From NCBI RefSeq assembly GCF_004684935.1, contig NZ_SRJD01000006.1, positions 114,975 to 178,974 on the forward strand: a stretch of 64,000 nucleotides of DNA. Reading direction: 5' to 3'. The position numbers were made by a program, and so were the translations under genes. A model generated the notes under the pieces. The model was not told the DNA's origin and did not search any database. It worked only from the letters and a program-made list of their open reading frames with translations. Below, piece after piece: positions 8,712 to 17,015 of the stretch (positions are counted from its first letter, which is position 1; each line of letters begins with the position of its first letter). Source of the DNA: Sporolactobacillus shoreae. Lineage in GTDB: Bacteria; Bacillota; Bacilli; Bacillales; Sporolactobacillaceae.

Positions 8712-9520
8712 AGGGTACTTCGATTCATCCGGCTGGCAGCCAGCTGAAAAACAACACGAGTTTCGGTCAGACCGTTCGTAACTCGTTCACAATGGCCTAC
8801 CGGGGTCTGCTGAAAATCCGGCGCACGCCCGAGCAATTGTTCGATGTCACGTTCCAGCCTATCATCTTCACACTAATGTTTACCTACATTTTTGGTGGAG
8901 CCATCTCCGGGAATGTGCAGAGTTATTTGCCGGTTATCATTCCCGGTATTCTCGTACAGACCGTGATCACGACCTCAATTGTCACCGGAGTTCAGCTGCG
9001 TGAGGATATGGAAAAAGGAGTATTCGACCGATTCAAGTCGCTGCCTATCGCGCGCATTGCTCCGCTCGCAGGAGCGCTTCTGGCAGATACCATCCGGTAC
9101 ACCATTGCGACCGTGCTCACCTTCGCCATGGGATACATCATGGGCTACCGGCCGGGTGGAGGCTTGGGCTATGTCGTCATCGCCGGACTTCTCGTGATTG
9201 TGTGTTCCTGGGCAATCAGCTGGATCTTCGCTTTCTTCGGCGTCATTGCGCGTACGGCTTCAAGTGTTCAGGGGATCTCGATGATCGTACTGTTCCCTCT
9301 GACGTTTCTTTCCAATGCTTTTGTACCGGTCAAGACAATGCCCGGCTGGCTCCAATGGTTTGTGACCATCAACCCGATCTCGCATTTGGTCACTGCTGTC
9401 CGTGAGCTGGCAAACCACGGTACTATAGGCTGGGATCCCGCCATTTCTCTTATCGGAGCTGCGGTCATCGTCGTGATCTTTGCGCCAATCACAGTGCGCG
9501 CTTATATGCGTCGGACGTGA
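8708..9520 (+). CDS. ABC-2 type permease, DrrB type
   Basis: 270 residues with six hydrophobic segments and the ABC-2 motif pattern (RRTPEQLFDVTFQPIIFTLMF near the N terminus, FPLTFLSNAFVPVKTMPGW in the last third). It pairs with the preceding ATPase, overlapping it by four bases, which suggests translational coupling. Together they form a two-gene exporter of unknown substrate. The upstream MarR-like gene, which could once have controlled it, is broken. Codon use is G+C-rich like the ATPase, unlike the flanking genes. Confidence 0.93.
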   Translation: MKGTSIHPAGSQLKNNTSFGQTVRNSFTMAYRGLLKIRRTPEQLFDVTFQPIIFTLMFTYIFGGAISGNVQSYLPVIIPGILVQTVITTSIVTGVQLREDMEKGVFDRFKSLPIARIAPLAGALLADTIRYTIATVLTFAMGYIMGYRPGGGLGYVVIAGLLVIVCSWAISWIFAFFGVIARTASSVQGISMIVLFPLTFLSNAFVPVKTMPGWLQWFVTINPISHLVTAVRELANHGTIGWDPAISLIGAAVIVVIFAPITVRAYMRRT

Positions 9521-9834
9521 ACTTGATCGAGATACAGATTTTCTCGGGCACGGATCAGTTCAGGATGTCCTGAATGTAAACTAAAAGGCGACATGCAAAA
9601 AATTAATTTTCAAGAAATAACTGTGTTTCTTTTCCGAAACAGGGGTATATCAAATTCATTCGATAATCTCTCTTTTAGTTGACAATATAGTGCAGTATAT
9701 GATGGAGAAGATGGGCAGGTGCCTGATATTGACATGTGGTGCATTGCGGAAAACACCAGTTGTAAAATAGTTGTTTTCCTCAATTTTTGTGGCATAATAA
9801 TAAATAATTAGTGCTATGAAGGGATGACATTACG
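9521..9834. other. Intergenic region, probable promoter for the following small gene
   Basis: No gene is recognised. A plausible sigma-A promoter lies near the end (TTGTTT, 18 bases, TAATAA within GGCATAATAATAA) about 30 bp upstream of the ATG at 9835. A TTGACA at about 9679 has no well-spaced -10. Confidence 0.4.
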
Positions 9835-10233
9835 ATGGCCGTTTCACTTGACAACAGTTTGCTCCAGCTCTTACAGCCGCAGGGTGCTTCTTCATCAGCC
9901 GGTACTCAGAACAACCAGACGGATAAGCTCGCCCCTTTGTTTGCCGACCTGCTCGAATCATTACTGATGAACAACTCAAACGCACAGTTGTTAGGCGGTT
10001 TGTCGTCCGACACAGGTGCGACGGATACGACGGACACCTCCGATTTGAATGCTCTCAGCGGAATTACGTCAAATTCTGATTCACTGGACAGCCAGCTTCT
10101 GAACGCTTTATCTTCATCGGCACTGGATCCGACCGCTCTGCAGGCTACTGCTTCAGTCACTGATCCACTGTCAACCGCAGACCAATCGACAAACAACGCA
10201 CAGCAAGATAGCGGTATCTACTCTATTTTGTAA
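9835..10233 (+). CDS. Small Ser/Thr/Asp-rich protein, function unknown
   Basis: 132 residues without a signal peptide or membrane segment. The N terminus (LDNSLLQLLQP, then LAPLFADLLESLLMNN) is amphipathic and resembles the linker-like beginnings of some Bacillaceae lytic transglycosylases, but no catalytic domain follows. The rest is low-complexity, rich in S, T, D, L and N. The frame, start and dedicated terminator support a real gene. It could be a truncated transglycosylase or an independent disordered protein. I do not recognise a family. Confidence 0.6.
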   Translation: MAVSLDNSLLQLLQPQGASSSAGTQNNQTDKLAPLFADLLESLLMNNSNAQLLGGLSSDTGATDTTDTSDLNALSGITSNSDSLDSQLLNALSSSALDPTALQATASVTDPLSTADQSTNNAQQDSGIYSIL

Positions 10234-10256
10234 TGGCTGAAAATGGTTCCTGAATA

Positions 10257-10300
10257 AAGAAGAGCGTCAGTCGCAATTTATGGGCTGGCGCTCTTTAACC
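10257..10300 (+). terminator. Terminator after the small Ser/Thr-rich gene
   Basis: AAGAGCGTCAG pairs with CTGGCGCTCTT around a short loop; the following T tract is short. Confidence 0.65.
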
Positions 10301-10362
10301 TTCACCGGAGCATTTCTTTCTCTAAAAATGACACCGATTATTTCCTATTTATTTTACATGAC

Positions 10363-10470
10363 CTATTTTAAAGTCCGCTGATAGAGTTTCAGAAAATTTC
10401 CGTCCAGGATCAAACCGATCTGATGATCCGTATAGCCTCTTCGTATTAGTTCTTCTGTATCCGGTGATGA
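10363..10470 (-). pseudogene. Remnant of a membrane dipeptidase (peptidase M19) C-terminus
   Basis: On the minus strand a 35-codon open stretch reads TEELIRRGYTDHQIGLIL followed by DGNFLKLYQRTLK and a stop. This matches the usual end of renal-dipeptidase-type M19 enzymes (a helix EELxxRGYxxxxIxxILGGNFLRV). The frame is closed upstream by a TGA and no other part of the enzyme is present nearby. It looks like a deletion stub. The assignment rests on one short motif. Confidence 0.5.
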
Positions 10471-10626
10471 TCATTAAATCAAGCACGATGTATTGACGAT
10501 CATTAAACTAAAGGTATCACAGCGGGATAGAGAAAGCTATGGGAGACTTTCGAAGCCTAGGGAAGACAGGTATAATGACATTAATGGATGACATGAAAGA
10601 AGAAATGGGCAGGAGGATATCAGACG

Positions 10627-11811
10627 ATGATTGCTGAAGAATATAAAAAAATGCTGGGGGAGAAGTCGGTTATCCGGCAGCTTTCCGAATACGCCGCTGA
10701 GCGGGCAGAAGAAATCGGTTATGAGAATGTTTTTGACTATAGCTTAGGAAATCCGTCAGTTCCGGTCCCTCAGGTGTTCACGGACGTTCTGGTTGAACTT
10801 GCCACAAGAGATGATCCAGGCTCCGTACATGGCTACAGCCCAAGCCTTGGCATCGCCTCGGTCCGTGAAAAAATTGCGGCTTCGCTGAAAGAGCGTTTTG
10901 GGCTTGATTACGAAAAGGAGCATATTTTTATGACCTCCGGGGCGGCGGGGGCAATTGCGCACGCACTGAGGGCGGTGACGGTTTCCGGTGACGAGGTGAT
11001 CACTTTTGCTCCTTATTTCCCGGAGTATAATCCATACGTCAATAAAACGGGAGCGGTTCTGAAGATTGTTCCGCCGGATACGGAAGGATTTCAGATTAAT
11101 TTTGCCGCATTTGAGAAGATGTTTTCATCCAAGGTGATGGCTGTGATTGTCAATACACCGAACAATCCCACGGGTATCGCCTACTCATCAGCGACGATTA
11201 AAAAATTGGCGAGATTCCTTGAAGAAAAGGAACGCGAATACGGGCATGACATCCATCTAATCTCTGACGAACCTTATCGGGAGATTGTCTTTGAAAATGT
11301 GGACGCGCCTTATGTTGCCGGTTATTATCATAACGCGATCACCTGCTACTCCTTCAGTAAATCCCTGTCTCTGCCAGGCGAACGCATCGGCTATGTTGCT
11401 GTTAATCCGGCCTGCAGGGACGCAAAGCTGATTATCGAAATGTGCGGGCAGATATCCAGAGGCATCGGGCACAATTGCCCGCCATCGATTATCCAGCTGG
11501 CTGTGGCAGAGGTTGCCGATCTCACGGCGGATCTGTCTGTCTATGAAACGAACATGAACATTTTGTACAGGGAACTGACCGGCCTTGGGTTTTCGTGTGT
11601 GAAGCCCGGCGGGACATTCTACATGTTTCCAAAAGCTTTAGAAGAAGACGCGGTTGCCTTTTGCAAGCGGGCACTGAAATATGATCTGATTCTCGTCCCG
11701 GCAGACAGCTTTGGCTGCCCCGGTTATTTCAGGATGGCCTACTGCATACCGACAGAAAAAGTTGAGCGGTCGCTTGCCGCCTTCAGGAAACTGGCGGCAG
11801 ACTATAAGTAA
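10627..11811 (+). CDS. PLP-dependent aminotransferase, class I/II (aspartate/aromatic type)
   Basis: 394 residues, normal for fold-type I aminotransferases. The PLP lysine is K245 in CYSFSKSLSLPGERIGY; NTPNNPTG (176-183) and SDEPY (213-217) are the usual cofactor and substrate motifs. It swaps an amino group between an amino acid and a 2-oxo acid; the donor cannot be fixed from sequence. The ATG is preceded by GGCAGGAGGATATC. It appears to be monocistronic, with the EAL-HDOD gene 77 bp downstream possibly co-transcribed. Confidence 0.93.
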   Translation: MIAEEYKKMLGEKSVIRQLSEYAAERAEEIGYENVFDYSLGNPSVPVPQVFTDVLVELATRDDPGSVHGYSPSLGIASVREKIAASLKERFGLDYEKEHIFMTSGAAGAIAHALRAVTVSGDEVITFAPYFPEYNPYVNKTGAVLKIVPPDTEGFQINFAAFEKMFSSKVMAVIVNTPNNPTGIAYSSATIKKLARFLEEKEREYGHDIHLISDEPYREIVFENVDAPYVAGYYHNAITCYSFSKSLSLPGERIGYVAVNPACRDAKLIIEMCGQISRGIGHNCPPSIIQLAVAEVADLTADLSVYETNMNILYRELTGLGFSCVKPGGTFYMFPKALEEDAVAFCKRALKYDLILVPADSFGCPGYFRMAYCIPTEKVERSLAAFRKLAADYK

Positions 11812-11888
11812 CAGTATATCATTCATTGATCGCGGGCTATTTTAAGACCCGGGGGATCCTTAAATCGACGCCAGAGGGATGATCGGGC

Positions 11889-13118
11889 ATGGACGTTTAT
11901 GTCGCGCGCCAACCCATTTTTGACAGCGAACTGAGACTTTACGGATACGAATTATTGTACCGTGAGAGTAAAAATAACTTTTTTGAGGGTAAGGATGACC
12001 AGACGGCCACAGCGACATTGCTTGCCAATTCGGTGCTTGTGGGTCACTTTAATGAATTGATTGACAGAAAACGCGGATTCATCAATTTTCCTGGGGACTT
12101 CCTGACTGCCGGGCTGCCTCGTCTGCTGCCCAGGCAGAAGATTGTCATTGAAATCCTGGAGCGTGTTCAGGCCACGGACGCGGTGATCATGGCCTGTAGA
12201 CAACTGAAAAAGGATGGCTATACCCTCGCTCTGGATGATTTTAATATAAACAACAGCAGAGAGGTCCGCGCCCTGATCGAACTCGCTGACATCATTAAAA
12301 TAGAATTTTCAAAAATTCGGCTTGTGGATCAGCTGAAGTTCATTCGCAGCCGACAAGGGAAAACGATTTTTCTTGCTGAAAAAATAGAGACGGAGAAAGA
12401 ATTCCAGCTCGCAAAAAAAATGGGATACCAGCTTTTTCAGGGCTATTTTTTCAGCAAGCCCTCTCTGATCAATGCGAAGGATATCGGAACGCTTAATGGC
12501 AGCCTGATCCGTATCATTAAGGCGCTTGGCCGGGAAGAGCCGGATTTCCCTGGTATTGCGAAAGTCATTGAACAGGATCTGGGTCTTTCCTATAAGATTC
12601 TGAGGCTGGCGAATACAGTCAACTATGGCACCCAATATCCGGTTCGGTCCATTCAGCAGGCACTGGTGCGTATCGGTACCATGCATCTGATTCAGTGGAT
12701 GCATCTCTTTCTGCTGAACGGAGTGCGTAATATAGAGAACAGCGAGCTGGTCAAAGAATCCATGATCCGCGGGAAGATGATGGCTCTTCTCTGTAAGGAA
12801 ACCGGACAGGATGACAAGGAATCCGACTATTTCATTGCGGGAATTTTTTCTTCAATCGATCATATTTTGGATGATTCAATGGAGCATATAATCGACGAGC
12901 TTCCGCTTGATGATGAAGTGAAAAATGCGCTGCTGGGTGCACCCAACGCCATTCGCCAGACGCTTGATTCTGTGATCGCCTTTGAAGAAGCGAGATGGGA
13001 CGATCTCTTTGAATTTACATCTCTGCATCAGATCCGGTCGGAAAAGTATATGTCCCTTTATTTAAAGGCGCTCAAGTGGAGGAAATTAATCCCGAAAGCA
13101 CCTCATGCGGAATCGTAA
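11889..13118 (+). CDS. yuxH: EAL-HDOD signalling protein (YuxH-like)
   Basis: 409 residues. The N-terminal half is an EAL-type fold (YGYELLYRE near residue 20, LALDDFN, IIKIEFSKI) with degenerate metal-binding positions, so it is unlikely to hydrolyse c-di-GMP. The second half is an HDOD domain (FPGIAKVIEQDLGLSYKILR, then SIQQALVRIG). Proteins of this layout are regulators of motility or stress rather than enzymes in the few cases studied. No partner is encoded nearby. Bacillus YuxH has the same architecture. Confidence 0.88.
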   Translation: MDVYVARQPIFDSELRLYGYELLYRESKNNFFEGKDDQTATATLLANSVLVGHFNELIDRKRGFINFPGDFLTAGLPRLLPRQKIVIEILERVQATDAVIMACRQLKKDGYTLALDDFNINNSREVRALIELADIIKIEFSKIRLVDQLKFIRSRQGKTIFLAEKIETEKEFQLAKKMGYQLFQGYFFSKPSLINAKDIGTLNGSLIRIIKALGREEPDFPGIAKVIEQDLGLSYKILRLANTVNYGTQYPVRSIQQALVRIGTMHLIQWMHLFLLNGVRNIENSELVKESMIRGKMMALLCKETGQDDKESDYFIAGIFSSIDHILDDSMEHIIDELPLDDEVKNALLGAPNAIRQTLDSVIAFEEARWDDLFEFTSLHQIRSEKYMSLYLKALKWRKLIPKAPHAES

Positions 13119-13201
13119 GTTTTGATAAAACCGGAATTTTTTTGGAGTCTGCTCCAATGAAACCCGGGAAATGTTAAGATAGACGAAAAGTTTAATAATA
13201 A

Positions 13202-13385
13202 GGCTATGTTTAAATTCAATGTTGTTTTTACCCCTCCGTTGATTGGAGCGGAAGGCGCGAGACTCCTGCGGGATCAGCGAGCCAAGTGAGACCCCACAGC
13301 GAGGGCAACGAGCGAGGAGGCTCACGGATCGCCCGCGGAAAGCGAGCGTCTGGAGCGAAAAACAACAGAAAAGTTTAACAAAGCC
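13202..13385 (+). repeat. MITE-like repeat, copy 1 (full-length)
   Basis: A 184 bp element with imperfect terminal inverted repeats (GGCTATGTTTAAA against TTTAACAAAGCC) flanked by the direct repeat AATAATAA on both sides, which looks like an 8 bp target duplication. The middle is a G+C-rich palindrome-like stretch (CTCCTGCGGGATCAGCGAG to CCGCGGAAAGCGAGCG). It contains no ORF and could only move using a transposase in trans. Four relatives occur in this window. Confidence 0.85.
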
Positions 13386-13412
13386 AATAATAAAGCAGAT
13401 CGGAGGTTCAGT

Positions 13413-14198
13413 ATGAAAAAAATCATTGCAGCACTCGCCGTCTTGGTTCTGGTTCTCGGAGCCTGCGGGAATCAGTCGGATCAGGCTTTTGAGAAAGACA
13501 TGAAACAGGGAAGGGCAGCGATCCAGTCCGAAAACTATGATGCCGCTGTTAAATATTTTAACGAAGCGTTGAGCATCAAAAAAGGAGATCGTACAGCGGA
13601 AGCCCTGCTGGCTCAGGTTTCTCATGTCAGGGATGCCGCCAGCAGCCTGAAAAACGGGAATCCGGATGCCGCAGTTAAAGCGGCAAATGCAGTTCTCCTA
13701 CAAAAGGGCGGCTCAGGTGTTCTGATTAAAAGAGCCAGGGAACTGAAAGCATTTGCTGAAGGGGCGAAGCAAATGCAAACAGCTTCCGGCCAGAACTCAG
13801 CCTCAGCGGGAGAAAACAGCACGGCATCTTCCTCCGACACTCAGACGGGCAGCTCATCGGCTGTCTCCGGTGCGTCCGGGACATCAGACAGTTCCTCGGA
13901 TTCCTCGAACGGGGCTTCATCACAGCCGTCATCAAGTGGAACGTCGGAACCGGCGGCTCAGCAGCAGGCCGAGGCCGCTGTCGCTAAAGCGGCCGGATAC
14001 ACGCTGAATCAAGTCTACGTTGACACTACGGACAAGGGCACTTACTATTCGATTGAATTGCGTGAAAATCACTCGAGCGACAGCGCCGCGGATCCGGACA
14101 CCGCCCCATCGATTGGTTTTTTCCGATATTACAAGGACTCCGGTCGAATTACCAAATTGGATATTATCAGCAATCAGTATCAGGATGTTAAGAACTGA
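13413..14198 (+). CDS. Lipoprotein with TPR-like N-domain and Ser-rich linker
   Basis: 261 residues. A type II signal peptide ends in the lipobox LGAC (Cys19). A TPR-like helical unit follows (AIQSENYDAAVKYFNEALSI), then a Ser/Gly/Thr-rich linker at about 125-185, and a compact C-terminal domain with VYVDTTDKGTYYSIELREN. It is expected on the outer face of the membrane. The first codon follows GGAGG. The function is unknown; the build resembles envelope-stress or sporulation lipoproteins of Bacillales. A mobile repeat sits 27 bp upstream of the start. Confidence 0.8.
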   Translation: MKKIIAALAVLVLVLGACGNQSDQAFEKDMKQGRAAIQSENYDAAVKYFNEALSIKKGDRTAEALLAQVSHVRDAASSLKNGNPDAAVKAANAVLLQKGGSGVLIKRARELKAFAEGAKQMQTASGQNSASAGENSTASSSDTQTGSSSAVSGASGTSDSSSDSSNGASSQPSSSGTSEPAAQQQAEAAVAKAAGYTLNQVYVDTTDKGTYYSIELRENHSSDSAADPDTAPSIGFFRYYKDSGRITKLDIISNQYQDVKN

Positions 14199-14264
14199 TA
14201 CCTGGAAGAAAAACCACCGGATTCATTTTTGTTTTTTCAGCTCTATAGCAATCTTTTGGACAGG

Positions 14265-15434
14265 TCACTTATTTTGCGGCGCAAGCGTAATGGGTGATTC
14301 TGTCCATTCTTTATAAGTTTCAGGATCCAGCGCTTTGACTTGCTCCAGAAATGAATGAAGCAGACCCCGCTCTTTGAGATTGACAAACAATTCAAGAGGT
14401 TTGTCTTGATCCCGTGAAAAAGAATAGACATAGTCGACTAATTTGAAACCGTCTTTGGTGATGATGATGTGGCGCAGCGGGGCGTCTATCTGTCTGAAGC
14501 CGGCTTTTTTCATTGCGGTCAGGATGCCAAGCAGCCTCTTTGTGATATCCTCCGAAAGGCGGGACTGCATTTTCAGATACGTGTTTAAATCCGGGCCAGC
14601 CAGATATTCCATGATCACGTAATTGGAATGGGCACTGAAGACTTTCGGTATAAAAGATAAATCCTGACAGGATAGAAGCACTTCTTTTTCCTGAACGGCA
14701 TGGTTCACTTTACCGTATACTTTAACGCATCGGTCTTCGGACAGCCGATACACTGTTCCTTGGGATCCCTCCCCGATAAATGGCCGTACAATCGAGCGAT
14801 CTACATTTATGATTTTTTCGTCTTGATCAGGGTCTGCGTCAATCTGACTGAAATCTGGTTTACTGTTAAAATAATTCTCCCACTCCCTATAGGTTTCAGG
14901 TTCCAGTCTTTTGACCTGCATTAAAAATGAGTCTTTTAACAGGATTATTTGTAAATCCCGCAGTAATTTTAAGGGCACCGGATGCTTTTTTTGAAAAGAG
15001 TTGACATGATCCACAACTTTGAGCACTTCGTTTTCCAGGACAAAAATATGGCGAAGTGGAGCGTCAATCATCGTAAAATGAGCTGCTTTTAATCCCTTGA
15101 GCAAAGAGAGGAGCTTTTTGACGATGAATTCGGGCAGAAACGTACAGCCCTTGAGATATTCTTTTAAATTCGGTGCATTGATATAGTCCATGACGACATA
15201 GCAGGGACCATGTTCATAGATCCTCGGAATGAAGGGCAGATCCCTGCCAGCTTCGAGTGCGGCGGCTTCCGTCTTCGCATGTTCCTCATCAAGATATATT
15301 TTGACACATTGATCCTCGGATAGTTTAAATACCGCGCCCTGAGAACCGCAGCCGATCAGTGGATAAGATGTGGGATTATGAACCACGAGCGATTTCCCAC
15401 CATCGGTTACAATGATTCGTTTAAAGTCTTCCAT
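14265..15434 (-). CDS. Double protein-kinase-like protein, module A (YrzF-like)
   Basis: About 390 residues made of two tandem kinase-like domains of ~190 residues. Each has a Gly-loop (GCGSQGAVFKLSEDQCVKIY; second copy GEGSQGTVYRLSEDRCVKVY) with the VKIY lysine, a hinge of the MDYI/MEYL type, a catalytic-loop equivalent IDAPLRHIFV or IDAPLRHIII, and VDHVNSF or VDYVYSF in place of DFG. The Asp of the loop is kept but the usual Asn is His. It may be an atypical kinase or a pseudokinase. It resembles YrzF-type kinases, and spore-coat kinase-like proteins such as CotS sit beside glycosyltransferases in Bacillus. I set the start at ATG 15434, equal to that of copy B; an ATG six bases earlier overlaps the GT stop. 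Confidence 0.75.
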   Translation of the reverse strand: MEDFKRIIVTDGGKSLVVHNPTSYPLIGCGSQGAVFKLSEDQCVKIYLDEEHAKTEAAALEAGRDLPFIPRIYEHGPCYVVMDYINAPNLKEYLKGCTFLPEFIVKKLLSLLKGLKAAHFTMIDAPLRHIFVLENEVLKVVDHVNSFQKKHPVPLKLLRDLQIILLKDSFLMQVKRLEPETYREWENYFNSKPDFSQIDADPDQDEKIINVDRSIVRPFIGEGSQGTVYRLSEDRCVKVYGKVNHAVQEKEVLLSCQDLSFIPKVFSAHSNYVIMEYLAGPDLNTYLKMQSRLSEDITKRLLGILTAMKKAGFRQIDAPLRHIIITKDGFKLVDYVYSFSRDQDKPLELFVNLKERGLLHSFLEQVKALDPETYKEWTESPITLAPQNK

Positions 15435-15436
15435 AA

Positions 15437-16507
15437 TCATCCTCCCAGCAGTTCGTCATAATACTCAGCCTGTTTCTGAAGCTGTTTCTGAAGATTAAAT
15501 TTCTGCTCGATTTTCAAACGTGCGGCTGTCGCATATGTTTTCCATTTATTTCTGTTGCTGAGCATAAATTCGAGCGCGTCTGCAAGCTCATCTACATTAT
15601 TTTCTTTGACCAAAACACCTTCTTTATTGTGAGTGATCAGTTCAGGAATTCCGGCATGAAAAGTTGAGATCACGGGCAGGCCAGTTGCCATGGCTTCTTT
15701 GATGGTATTCGGAATGCCTTCCACATCTCCGTTGGATGCTTCCATACTGGGGGCGCAGAATAAGTCCGCACGGGCCATTTCCTGTTGTAATCGGTCTTTT
15801 GGGACCTGTTCCAGAAGCCGGAAGGAATCACCAAGCTCAAGCTGGGCGGCCAAGGCTCTGATCGGTTCTTCAAGCATACCGCTCCCAATTATGGTCAGGG
15901 AGGCCTTTGGAAATTTATCCAGTATTTTATGAAAAGCCTGGATTAAGATTGAATGGCCCTTTTTTTCTACGAGTCTTCCGGCGGATAAAATGTTTTGAGA
16001 GTCCCCTTGAAGGGGTATCCGGTAGACAAATTGATTCAGGTCGACGCCGCCATACAATACTCTGATTTTCTCCAGCGGGCAGCCCCACTCCGCTACTTTT
16101 TCCGCTAAATAATGGCAGACAGGGAAAAAACGCTCACCCCGATCAAAAAGCATCTTTATGTTGTCTGAATAGCCGACGGGCTGGTTGGCAAGTGTTGCAT
16201 CCCTTCCCCGAATGCTTGTAACCAGCGGAATTTTCGTCTTATCTTTAATCGGAAGGAGCAATAAGCCCAATTGCCCATGGTGCGCATGCATCAGGGAGAT
16301 ATGCTTTTTTTTAACATAATCCTCTGGTGAAAAAATTTCGCTGAGGTAATAAACCTTATCATTAAGTAGGGTGATATCCGTCATATATTCAGGCTTTCGG
16401 ACCAAATGCACGTAGTCATATCCGGGTACTTGACGGATCTGGGGGATATATTGAGTCTGATCAACCCTTAAATTCAAATGCATCACTGTAGCCAAATGAA
16501 CCTTCAC
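15437..16507 (-). CDS. GT4 glycosyltransferase, module A
   Basis: 356 residues, GT-B fold. The GT4 core is clear: LYGGVDLNQF, SAGRLVEKKGH, and the EX7E-type region EGIPNTIKEAMATGLPVIS with GIPELI. It should transfer a sugar from a nucleotide donor to a membrane- or protein-bound acceptor. It lies directly upstream of the double kinase-like gene, overlapping it at ATGA. The start is uncertain: GTG 16507 lies inside the ribosome site, whereas TTG at codon 5 has better spacing in both copies of the module. A sigma-K-like promoter lies 26 bp upstream. Copy B (19963-21033) is a close paralogue. Confidence 0.9.
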   Translation of the reverse strand: MKVHLATVMHLNLRVDQTQYIPQIRQVPGYDYVHLVRKPEYMTDITLLNDKVYYLSEIFSPEDYVKKKHISLMHAHHGQLGLLLLPIKDKTKIPLVTSIRGRDATLANQPVGYSDNIKMLFDRGERFFPVCHYLAEKVAEWGCPLEKIRVLYGGVDLNQFVYRIPLQGDSQNILSAGRLVEKKGHSILIQAFHKILDKFPKASLTIIGSGMLEEPIRALAAQLELGDSFRLLEQVPKDRLQQEMARADLFCAPSMEASNGDVEGIPNTIKEAMATGLPVISTFHAGIPELITHNKEGVLVKENNVDELADALEFMLSNRNKWKTYATAARLKIEQKFNLQKQLQKQAEYYDELLGG

Positions 16508-16532
16508 CTTTCGATTTTGTATCGCTTACTCA

Positions 16533-16560
16533 TAAAGTATGCGATTAGGCAAAAGTTCGT
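16533..16560 (-). promoter_or_regulatory. Sigma-K-like promoter of module A
   Basis: Reading the minus strand: AC, exactly 17 bases, then CATACTTTA, which fits the mother-cell sigma-K consensus (AC, 16-17 bases, CATANNNTA). The GT4 start lies 26 bp downstream of the -10. Confidence 0.55.
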
Positions 16561-16630
16561 TTGCACGGGTCCAGCCATTTAGTCACCCTACCATTATGCA
16601 TATGGGTCACGGACATTCAGAAACTGCAGG

Positions 16631-16689
16631 AAAGAAAAAAGGCTGTCTCATTCGCCAGTCATCCGGCGAAAAGATAACCTTTTCTTTTT
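16631..16689. terminator. Bidirectional terminator-like hairpin
   Basis: AAAGAAAAAAGG pairs with CCTTTTCTTT, enclosing an inner CGCC/GGCG stem; A runs on one side and T runs on the other would allow termination on either strand. It lies in the 508 bp gap between the module A and middle GT4 genes. Confidence 0.5.
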
Positions 16690-16721
16690 GTGTTCGTTCT
16701 ATTGCATGTTTTTACTGTAAA

Positions 16722-16832
16722 GTGAACCACATCGGCACTAAAGTGCCGAGCTTCTGGGAACGTGGCACACGTGCCTGAAAAATCCAAGTAGAGGGCACCA
16801 CTTTTTACCAAGGCTCATCCCAAGCCCATGCG
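16722..16832 (-). mobile_element. Orphan IS200/IS605-type right end (solo omega-RNA-like remnant)
   Basis: This stretch matches the right end of the TnpB element at 50080-50200 in order: a GTGAA tip, a hairpin (CGGCACTAAAGTGCCG here), GAGCTTCTGGGAAC, then AAGGCTCATCCCAAGCCCA. The hairpin bases differ but still pair, so the structure has been kept. No tnpB coding sequence remains next to it. Confidence 0.65.
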
Positions 16833-17015
16833 AGTTTTTTTAACAACTTGGTTATCGTTGTCGATTTTGTTGAGACTTGGTTTTCGCCTTAACAATTAGA
16901 TTATAGAACATATGATCGCTTTTGTCGATGGATTAGATTGTCCGTGCCACTGATTTATCTCGGCCATGAATGTGAGAGTTTTCTCAGTTGGTAACCTGTA
17001 TAAAAATTTTTTTAC

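Noticed and set aside
13224..13625. Minus-strand ORF of 179 codons across the MITE-like repeat
   Set aside because: It is a reverse shadow of the repeat and lipoprotein gene with no family features.
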